A stretch of 64,000 nucleotides of DNA, taken from NCBI GenBank assembly GCA_963402885.1, contig OY727096.1, forward strand, positions 7,945,501 through 8,009,500, read 5' to 3'. Below, in pieces: positions 35,301 through 47,300 of this stretch; position 1 is the first letter of the stretch; every line of letters begins with the position of its first letter. The notes beneath the pieces were generated by a model, which was not told the DNA's origin, searched no databases, and was given only the letters and a program-made list of their open reading frames with translations. The DNA comes from Antedon bifida (Eukaryota > Echinodermata > Crinoidea > Comatulida > Antedonidae). Both the position numbers and the translations under genes were made by a program.

Positions 35301-38300
35301 ATAACTAAATTATCTTCAACTCCTTTGCAATGATCATTGTCCATCTGACAGTCCTTCCACATATATTCTCAACACTTATTATCTTGTCCATTATGACAAG
35401 CTTCCCCAAGTTCATTTTTTGTGTGCCAGCAAGTGCGTGGCTCTCTACATAGATTTTCTTAATGAAACATATACTTACTATCCTCCAAATCATCTACAAT
35501 TATTGGTTCCGTCAAACAAGTCTCTTCACATAGACCATTTTCATATAATTCCCCTTCCTTAAAGTGGCATTTTACACAAGGTTTATTTGCGTCACATTCA
35601 GATTCACATTCCTGTGAAAGAAAAAAATGAAAGGTATAAAATTTGTTTCTAAAGCACATTGACAATTGCATTACCAATCAATTTACTCGGTGGAAGACCT
35701 TAAGTGTGGTTCCCACCAGACACATCAAACGGATCTAGACGCAATGCAAAGGAGTTCACCAATGAAAAGGGACGGTTTGAATAATCCATCGCTTTTGATT
35801 GGATAAATGTACTTTGTGTGATATATCTTCTGTACATATTGTGTTGTTGGTATAATTTACATTTTGTATATATGTTTTATATTCAAAATGGAGAATTGAT
35901 TGAATTGATTCCTTTGTTAACTTACTCCATTTTTGCATTCACATGCTTGTCCGTCATAGCCTTCATCACATTTACATTGATTACATTCACAATATCCTCT
36001 ACCACCACAAACAAGCTGACAAGAAAAATTATGTAGCATAAATTTATATTATTATTTATAATATTCTCCATTTGGGCAAATTGCCAAGAATAGTTTAGCA
36101 AGTTCCTTCATTTTTCTTCTGTAAAGTAAGTGAGTGACCGATACCGGAATACATAGCCATAACAGCCATAACATCGGCAAGGGTTCGAGGCTCACTCGCT
36201 CCATGGTTCTGGTGGTAGAACGAGTCTTCTCGAATAAGGGCTATAAACCATAGGTCCAGTGAACATTACTTTCAAAATATTTATATACATGTATAATATA
36301 TTTTTAAAAATGGTTAAAAACATAAGGTATACATCAATAACAGTGTACAATGATTATGTTTCAGCACTTACGCCATTCCGTGCAATGCAACTAAAATTTG
36401 ATGAACTGCATGTGCAAAATTCGCCAGTATAGCCATCCATACACGAACACCTACTTCGGTCGTTGGGGTGACAAATACATTGTCCGGCTCCTAAAAGAGG
36501 CAACTAAGTATTAAAAATATCTAAGTATTTACAATGACAGTGTAACAATAAGGACCTTCCGATTTGCGACCTTCCGGTGGCTAAACTTCATTTCACTTCA
36601 TTGTGCTCATACAAGGATATTGGGATGATTGTCCTGTCTCCTCATCTCAGCACAGGTTTGATGGTTTCTAGGTCCAGGAAACAACCAACATCGACTGACT
36701 TGACCAAAAGCTCCCTAATGTAGCGTCACTAATGAGAAAAGCTGTCACTCTTTTATAGCGGAACAGTTGTACTTACCAGCACAAATTTCATTGGACCCAG
36801 CATCAAGACAATCATTTGTGTCACACTCACAAAAATCACCAGAAATAATACGCTGTGAAAAGGAAATGAACAAGTTGATATGCCTTGTTTATAATTGGCT
36901 ACATAGGAGAAAACACAACTGTGTGGAGTTCTCTAGCTAAGAAACACAGACTTTGTTCTTAATATAATTACCTCTAACACTGACATAGATCATGGGGATT
37001 GGCAATGAGGAAGAGACATGTCTTCCCTACAATTTTTTATGACATGCGATACACATTCACGAGAACAATACAATTCCCTCAGGGGATCTTAAATGTTATA
37101 ATGCACCTCTAAGCAGTCAATATCAGTATACAGTAATAAAAACAATTTATAAGCAAAATATTTGTGTAGTACTTACAGGTGGAGTAGTCTCTCTGCATAA
37201 ACACACGCTACACTTACACTGACCCTGGCCAGAACAAACAACTTCATCTTCTACTTCCCTACAAAAATATATATATATATAGTGTTCAGACCAGAGTTCA
37301 CTGTGTTGTGCATGTTTGTGGGTCGTACACCACAATCAAACTGATTTGATTCCCATAGCGATGTTTGCAGCACTGTTGCGTCATCGATTCCCACTTGTGA
37401 TTACGCAATACATCACTTTGCATCAATACGTCGCTGCGTTGGGTTCTGGTGGGAACCACGCTTAAGACAAAAATGAGTATACTCACATTAAACATTGTGG
37501 ATCTATAATGCCCTCTTCAGTCTCGTCTTGATCACATTCACAATATGATCCTGATCGTCCTTCATTGCACACACATCCACCGCATACAAATGTACCATTT
37601 CCATTTGTACATTTAGGTGAATCAGGTTCCTGCAAATACAAAATTAGATAACAAAAATGATTAACGCCATTCATATTGCAGTACTTCAATCCAACGACAG
37701 ATATAAGTAAAAACTATTTAGTAAAATTGTAAGCTACCTTAATTTGTTCACAGTCGCAGTCACAAATAGCCTCCACGAGAACTTCAAGTTTCTCCACAAA
37801 TGATAAAGGACCAACTTTAAAACTTCTCCTGAATCAAAGATAACCACTCAATTTTTATTTTCAAATAAAACTACACAGTTGAAGCCATAGTGACTTGTTA
37901 TATTCACCCTTTGAGGCACTGTCATTGGCATTGTAATTTAATACTAATAATAATAACCATAATAATACTGTATATGTCAATCTTATATATCGCTTAAAGG
38001 CCAGTTTACGCAGATGAGCAGTAATGGTAAGAAGAAAATGCAAAAATAGAATCTATGTTATTTCTTATGTTCACTACATAGAAATAGACCATTTACACAG
38101 AACATGGAGCGGATGTTCTGATGTTCAAACTAAGCCTGTTTGTGGTAGGCTACTGCTCTAGGCATACTGACAGTCATATTAGTCTAGTTCAGGCCAGCTT
38201 GCAACATGCCTCGAGACCTACAAGCACTGAATTCTGAGCACTGTGGAGATGGGACAACTTGTTTTCCCGCTTTGTAGTCCGAAGTAAAATACCATACAAA

Positions 38301-41300
38301 AACTCCACAGGTTGTACAGTAAAGTCTTACAAGAAGTACCAAATGCATTCTGGGTTGAACAACTGTAATGATGATGTCATACTTACGACTTCACATCTTT
38401 ATCACACAGCGACTTATTAACTGTAATATCAAGCAGGAAGGAGATAGTATCTCCCAAAGCCAACTTGGCGCACTCTTTATTATTGGCAGTTGTGGTGCCA
38501 TCCACACAGATAGATGTGTACTGCAAAGAGATCAGATCCTTCAACTCACCAGTGATGCTGTCATCCATCTCAATTTTGGAGGTTATCGACTGAAAAAAAA
38601 ACATACATAACATAGTATGGTAATGGTAAATTGAGTATAGAAAAATTGCAAGGAAGGAACAGAAAAAAGTTTTTCATGAACAATTTGATCCATGGTTTTG
38701 AAAATCCTAAAACATCTCTTTTCTGAGCAGGTAAGGGGGATTTTTGGGTAATTTTATTCAATTTTCAGGTACAACTTTCAATCAACAATTAAAGACACCA
38801 TTGTGATGATTAATAGCTTTTTTATATTGGTTCTATATCCATTGCAAATCTCTGTGCATTATAAGTTAGTTATTTTGAAGATGAAAAAAAATATATTTAT
38901 CAATTCTTACCGAGTAAATATCAGTGATTACATCTACCACATTGGACGAATCCTCTTTGATTTCAGTCACTTCTGCTTCATGAAAAAATGCAGGTAGTTT
39001 CTACAAGATATAAAGTATGAAGCTCTGTCAGCTTTTGTAAACAAATTAAACAATTCAATTACTGTAGTGCAAATATTATTTGTATGAATTAAATTCAAAC
39101 CAAAACATTTCCAGAGAAAGACGGAAGAAAGAAATCCTTAAATCAGTATAGAATAATAATGAAGAAAAAGTTTTATTCATGTTTAACTCAAACAATATAA
39201 AGAACTTATGTGAGTGTAATTTCCAGCCACCTAGAGGTGCAATTTATTATTTGTTTTATTTTTTTGCTAGAGTATCATTCTTGGCCAACTAGAGGTGCCA
39301 TTTATTATTTATTTTATGTGCAAGAGTGTCGTTTTCAGACAACTAGAAGTGCCATTTATTATTTATTTTATGTGCGAGAGTGTCGTTCTCAGACAACTAG
39401 AGGTGCCATATATTATTTATTTTATGTGTGAGAGTGTTGTTTTCAGACAACTAGAGGTGCCATTTATTATTTATCTTACGTGCGAGAGTATAATTTTCAG
39501 CCAACTAGAGGTGCCATTTATTATTTATTGTATTTGCGGGAGTATCATTTTCAGCCAACTAGAGGTGCCATTTATTATTTATTTTATGTGCGAATGTATC
39601 ATTTTCGGCCAAATAGAGGTGTCATTTATTATTTATTCTATGTGTGAAATTATTATTTTCAGCCAACTAGAGGTGCCATTTATTATTTATTCTATGTGCG
39701 AGAGTATCATTTTTAGCCAACTAGAAATGCTATTTAATATTTATTCTATGTGCGAGAGTATTATGTTTAGCCAACTAGGTGTCATTTATTATTTATTTTA
39801 TGTGCGAGAGTATTGTTTTTGGCCAACTAGAGGTGTCATTTATTATTTATTCTATGTGCAAAAATATCATTTTCAGTCAACTAGAGGTGCCATTTATTAT
39901 TTATTTTATGTGCGAATGTGTCATTTTTGGCCAACTGGAGGTGCCATTTATTATGAATTTTATGTGTGAGAGAGTATCATTACTGTAAATTATTGTATAC
40001 AATACAACTGCACTTTTTCAAAGTAACTGTACAAAATCAAGCTAAAATAATAGGTAAACATTTGAAACCTAGTATACAAAAAAGCTTACCTCATATACAT
40101 TATAAATTTTATCAGTTACTGCAAACACTGGTAGGATACTATTTTGCTCCAGCACTTGACTCAGTTGACTCACACTGGGGTAATCCTAAAACAGAAAAAC
40201 ACTCATCTTTCAACGAATGAAAATATTTGTTCCTTTACATGAATTTAAATTTATTATTTTATTATCTTTTCATTTGATGCAATAATGCACATAATACAAA
40301 TTTGTATTTGTATAATATAATATATATAATATAGGTTTAATGAAGTATTTATTGAATATCATGTGACCCACTATCCTCAAATCAGATAAGGATCTACAAA
40401 ATAGGTGTTAAAATATTATTAAATTTTGTTTAAATGAGTTGTCACAAAATTGCTGTTTTACAACTTTATTGTACTACTGAAAGTGATACATTTATTTAAC
40501 ATTACTGAGGCTCAAGGAATGCTTGAAAGTAACTGTCATGTAACACTCACTAGTTGATCATACATGGTATAATACCCAGTTGAAGCACTTGTGTGACACT
40601 TTCCATCATTGGCTTTCACTACACCACCGAGCTAAACAAATCAGAATTGGTTCATATATTTTATTATTATTTTAACATAGAACAGATACAATCATCAAAT
40701 GACTGAAAGTCAGAATAATGTGAATTCTATACAGGTACATTTAAATTGATGTTTATTTTCATTGGATGGTTATACATATTTTAATGTGTATTAATGTGTA
40801 GTGTGTACACATTTTTCTAAAATCCCTTGCACTGATGAAGGGCTAGTGAAAAGTTTTCTTGATGTTTTACATTTGAGTTAGCCTTTTGCTTATGTTATTT
40901 TGTATCTCCATTGAGATCTAGCCACTGATACCCACAGCATTGTCATTTTTTACAGTAGTAGTGGTTGGATCATAATTGGGAAATTTCAAACCAGCAAACT
41001 TCATCTAAAGCAATGATGATGCTTGCATTTACAGCTTGAAACTAGATGAATTTGAGAAGTATCAAAAACAAGGTTTTGAGACAATTCTTGATAGAAATGT
41101 TACGAAATACTACTACCAAAATACCTTTCCATCGCCAGCAATGTGAAATGGTGCATCTGATGTGTAAAAAAGAAGATGGCGGGCCCGCTCACGCCATCCA
41201 ATAATGTCTTTACATGTAGCAGCTTGCATTAACGCATCAAGTCCACCCTCTGGATAGTCAAGACTACCAGAAGGTTGAAGGTTACTAACAACATCCTGTA

Positions 41301-44300
41301 AAAGAGGGCATTATTAGGATTAACGCATTTTATTTTGTATTCACTCACTATATAGCATGCTAGTCGCATTGCTTGTGTCCTTAGGCAAGACACTTGACTT
41401 ACATTTTCCTCTCTCTACCAAGGTATACTAATGTTTGATGAAAATAATAGGGGTAATAATAAGTTTTTATTTTCTCATTGCTAAAAATATTTTGGCTTGG
41501 TTGACACTAGCAGACTGTAATCCAGATGTTAGCCTAACCGTTCTGTAATCTGCAAAGTATGACCATACTCTGCTCATCAAAATAAGTTATCAAGGGAACA
41601 CAAACAGTTACTGACTCAACTCTTTTACTTTAGATAGTAGACAATCAGCTCCCAGTATTCCTTCGGTTTCAAATCAGGTTTTGGGATTTTAAAAAGTTGA
41701 TATTCCATTCGTATTTTGAAATAATTCGCCTAGTGTAGACCTAATTCAGATACTCACCGAGAATTTACTTGTTTCATTAGTTAGCGACAGGGCATTCTGG
41801 AAGGAAAATGGTGGCTGGCATGTGAAGTCTAGATCTGTTCCAACGCACGGATCATCAAGTCTAACAATAAAGTTTTATAAAAGTTATTAAAACAGTTCAA
41901 ATACAAACAGGTGGCTAAAAAAATCATCCCAAAAAATGTGATTTATTTATCCTTAGAATATAATCAACTTTATAAAAGCTGTAGTGTATTTAAAAAAAAT
42001 TATTATTTTTCATTTATGATATACAATTTGATTCCATCATACAACTGAATTCGTTCGAATATGTTGCTTTTATTGTTGTGTTAATTTGCTTTCACTGCTT
42101 AGAGGGCTTATGTCAACACATGTGTGTTGCTTTAAGTTTCTCATCGATATCAGCCTACATTTATGGAGTTATTGGTAAAAGAATTTTGGTTTATCTTCTT
42201 TATTTATTTTTCTTATTAACAACTTGACATACTTACTTTGACAGATCAACATACGGCATGACAACTTTGTCTACGAAAGCTCCAAAACCAAGCCGGAAAT
42301 CACGAGTGATGTTACTCATTCTTGTGGCTGAAAGAAAAAAAAAACATGAAATTATTATTCTCTTAATTATTATTATTTTACCATGTTTAATTAGTTTATT
42401 ACTAACTTTATTAAATTATTAGCATTTAAGTTATTTTGTTGTTGTAATAGTATAATATCATCTTTTTAATTAATTTTAATTTAACGCACTAATAATACAA
42501 TTTTACAGACTGAAAATTATCTATATTAAGAGAGATTTTTATTTTTATTGCACGCACTCATACACATAGGATATCAATATAGAATTGTACTGGGTAGATG
42601 CTTGTCATTTGATTGGTTGATTGTAAGTCACATAATATACAAATAAACGTTATGTAGCCGTTGTCGTTTTGTACAATCGAGTACTGCAATTTTGTTTTGC
42701 ACATTCGTTTTATTACAGTGACTGAGCAACCACACACGCGGGGCTGTTGTCGACTGACTGCCGTGGTGAAAATCCATAGAGCGGCCAATTTTTTCCTTGC
42801 CTTTGGTATATGGATTGTTAACAAAATCATCCTTACTACAACTGAAGAATGGCTAATCCAAAAGTACTAACCTAAATCGTTTCCTAGTCTTCCGACACTC
42901 TGAAGATCATCTGCCATTGAGGAGGACACATCCATAACGTAGTAAAGATCCAATGGGTAGTCCTCAGCTTGACGCACATCAAGTTTAACTCGGTATTTGT
43001 CACCTTAAAAATGTCAAAGTACAGAGTGTACAGAGTAAAGAAATATTTTGGGGATCTTCAAGAGAAAACATGCGTTACTACTAGTTCCTTGAAAAGTTTT
43101 AGGAGAACTGATAGTATATTTAAAGCAAGTTTTGAACCAGCTGGTGGGGCAGTACTGTACAGCATGCAATTTACAGTGTGCATGTTGATATAAGGGTGAG
43201 CTTATGTCGGCACGGAACTGAACGATGCACTTTCATGTTCTATTTTTTCAGAACTGACAAGAACGGAGTGCAACTAAAAACTTTAAATCGCGTCACACGA
43301 CCAGTAGTGATCAGTTCAATGTTTCCATATAAGCAATGATCGTGCATACTGGTTCCTATACAATTATTAATCATGCATGCATTATAGTAACCACGATTAT
43401 TCATAATCAGTTCCAGACGTAAGCAAGAGCTCACTGGTTCCGTTTAGTTACTTGAAAGTCGACATGAGCGCTCATGTGCAACTGCTGTAGTTCATTTGAG
43501 TTGAGTCCTGTGTCGACAAAAGCACACCTTTACACAAACCATTCAGCATATCAACATGCTTTGTCCAATGAGGGCACAATAGTCGTAATAATTTATGCAG
43601 GCTAGAGTCTTGTTGTCGCAGAATTTATAATCCAGACATTTTAAGATCACATTTTTGTACTGTACTTTATCTTTTCTGGTATTTTAAGGAAAATAAATTA
43701 AGGAAAATTCACTGTATGTATTCATATCCTATTTATAGTTTCTTTCAAATACAGTACATGATGTATCTTATCAAAAGAGTATATGCAGGTACTCATTTGT
43801 ACATGAGATCTTATAGTCGAGTCAAATTGTTTCATTACCCCAAAAAAATTGCAAGAAAATGTTTTTTGATGTATTACAATAAAATATGATCTCAAAAAAC
43901 AAAAGTTAATCGGACTACCGCAAAGGTTCAAAATTTGATGTTAAAAAAGATGGCCGCCAATTTTTTAAAATCGGTAACCGCTTGTAGTAGAACAATGGGT
44001 GTACAAATCTTACCTGGCCTCAACTTAAGTTGAATTTTTTGCGGCTTTAATTGGACAGCATCACCGAGGGCAGCATCACCAGCGTTACTCAGCGTGGCAT
44101 TCTGAAAATAAAGCAAAACCATTTAAAGAAATAAATTCAACTGATGGTTAAGATCAATTTTCGTTAAAAGTTACATTTGGCCAGTGTTCAGTAAAAAAAC
44201 AATTAAAGATACCGTATATTTCGGTGTATAAGTCGCACTTTTGACACGCAAATTTGACCTCAAAATTAAGGGTGCGTCTTATACACCGAACATAAATGCC

Positions 44301-47300
44301 TCACCACACAGATTGTACATATCGTCACCTCGTTGGCTAGGCCTGAGTAGGCTAGGCCTAGCTACAGTGTACTAACGTAACAGCAACCTGCTTCTGCCTA
44401 GTTTTCAAGGCATTTTAGCGTGATGTTATACTAAATATGATGAAAAGATTTGTTCATTATGGAGCTGTTTTAGGCGCTCCGATAAAATTTCATTTGTAAA
44501 CGTTTACGATTGGAATAGGCCTAGGCTAGTATTTATTTTTAGTTATACGCACGACCGCCGTACCCCCAGCGCAAGCCCTTCTTGGCGGCCACATGTTGTA
44601 CGGTATTCAACTAGTATATTCTCCAGTTGATTTAGCATGGACCTAGCGTACACACTTCTCGGATACATAGCTACTAATCGAATACGATTGTCCGTGAAAA
44701 CGTGCGCCCTCTCGAAATGATCGAGCGAGGCTAGCCCATACACGTGCGTGTTACACACACGGTCATGCACTCGATGTTGCAGGTGCGAAACTCATGAATA
44801 ACAAGTTAGAAAGAACTTGTTGAGGCTGGCCGCGGCCGAGCCTAGGTAAGAAAAAACCTAAATAAAGGACGCCGTTGTAGATATAACAAAATATATTATT
44901 ACAATAATATTGATTACAATTTAAAAAAACATTGTTTTGATGAAATATAAAGTGCGTCTTATACATCGATGATATAAAAAATACCGATATTTTACTCTCA
45001 GTTAGGGGGTGCGTCTTATACACAGGTGCGACTTATACACCGAAATATACGGTAATCAAAATCCATAAAAGAACTACAGTATAGAAAACATTACAAGGTT
45101 GGGCCACTTGGCTACCAGATTAAATGGCTTTTCTGTGTTTTTCAACAGATTAGAACTTTACCTCAACAATATCCAGACTTGATTTGGGTTGAACGATTTG
45201 ATCTGGCTCACAGCCCTTGGCAAGCAATGACTCAGCAGCATCACATTTGTTGGAGAAGACGGCCTTAATTCAAAAAACAAAAACAAAATTAATATACAGT
45301 ACACACAAACTACATTTATTTTTTGGAGGATCTAGGACTAGCTTTGGGTTGGCAACCGCCAACTCCACAAAGTTAACGCAGAAAATTTCTTGAGAAAGGT
45401 TCAATAGTGGATTTTATGTTTGGTCTGGTTCAGGCAGTGAAGCATCCCAAAGGGCTTGAGAAAATAACGAAAATGAATCGTCAGGGCCGTCATTTGGGAT
45501 GCAAGTATTAAAATTCTGAATTGAACCCAAACAATTAAACCTGGACCAGATCTAGAACACCCCATGATCCAATCCTACAGTAAGTGTAAATGGGAACTAA
45601 GAGATTCTAAATACAAGATAAGATAAAGCTCGGTCTACACTATCAAACTAGTTTGATGTGATCGTGTACATATAGTTTTATAGTGTAGAGAGCTGTAGGA
45701 GCTTTTATTATGTGACCTAAAAAATATTGTGTTTTTTATTATTGTAAATATAAATTGATAATTCCTTTCTCAGACAATAATGATTTTATAGTAAACTTTC
45801 ATTCTTGATATATTCACAAAGTCAAAAATCAAATACAATGTTAAACACTGTAAAGGTGACAAATACTGTACAGTGCAAATGTTCACTATCAGCTGTACAT
45901 TCGCAACTACATTACTGTAGTACAGTACTGTAAAACATTGTGGGGCATATGGAAGTAGGCAAGTCAGTACATGGCGCACAACAATGTACAGTATGTATTA
46001 CAGCGCATGTACAGTATGCTATGCTACCAGTGGCGTATCCAGTGGGGGGGCCGGGGGGCCCGGGCCCCCCCTGATTTCGTGTCCGTCGGCACACCATCGC
46101 GTCCGTCGGCAAACAAAGGTGCCGGGGAAAAAATTAACTATTTTTCTGACAATAATTGAACTGTAAACATAATTCTTTTGAGTGTTTGTTTATTTACATA
46201 TCATATCATTGATCCCTTCAGATCAACTATTTTTTATTTTCATTACATCTAACGAAACACGTAAAAAATGTGGTCAAAATATCGTACTACCTAGCACGTA
46301 CGTACGGCCGTACGCGGTAGATTGTTTACTCAAAAGTCTTTGACCTTACTCTATTCAACCTTGTTTTTGCCGTTGAGCCTCTCATGACCTGGGATTTGTA
46401 TGTCTTCTTACGCTAAGATTATATAGTTCCACATGCCATGTGCTTTTTTGTCTAAGATATATTTATTATAAGTGTCAAAAACCCGTTTTTTTTCTCGATA
46501 TGAGGCCTTTATTATTCAAAATTTTTAAAGAAAAAGCACACATACCATAAAAAATATCCATGTATTTCATTTTTGGAACAGAATATTCCGTGAGGCTCCT
46601 CAACTACAAAACCACCATTTTGTGATATGATGTCATCGTAAGCCAATCAAAGCTGAGCTTTCTCGCGATTGGCATTGCTCACGGTTGAATGATTTTGGAT
46701 TCTAGCTGATTTGATTGGTGGATGCAAATCACCCGCAGCGGAATGTTTTCTCTCGCGCGTGTACCATGAATCTCTCTGATCGTTACTACACAAAGTTAGA
46801 GCAATGAATTTGCCCGAATTCCGTTAAGTAAACAACTATTTTATAAGCATTTAATAACATGTTTTATTGATATTTCCAATGGTGATATATAAATTAATTA
46901 CTAAAAAACGTAATTATATGTAATTATTTTAACCAAAAATGGCGTAGTTAATAGAATTGTCGACTGAGGCCGCAAGTGTTTTACTTCTTTTGTGGCTAAA
47001 AACGATCATTTTCGGCGATGTTTAAGACCCTATATTTCGAAAACTACAAGTCAGATTTTCCTAATTCTTTCTTTATTGTAATATGAATACAACATACTAA
47101 CAGATAATGTTGGTTTGGTTTTAATTTTGCATCGTTATCCCATATAAGACAATATATGACTATGCAATTCTAGAACATTCATATTGATCAGGTGTATGTA
47201 CAGATAATGACACCAATTTTGTCGGCAAATTGGCAATTCCCGGCCCCCCCAACTTCAAAATCCTGGATACGCCACTGTATGCTACAGTATTAGTGGGAAA

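Noticed and set aside
39295-39969. A 224-codon open frame
   Set aside because: Consists only of 54-bp minisatellite units inside an integrin beta intron.
43969-44122. Separate small gene overlapping integrin sequence
   Set aside because: It is the hybrid-domain exon 44014-44101 with flanking intron, not an independent frame.
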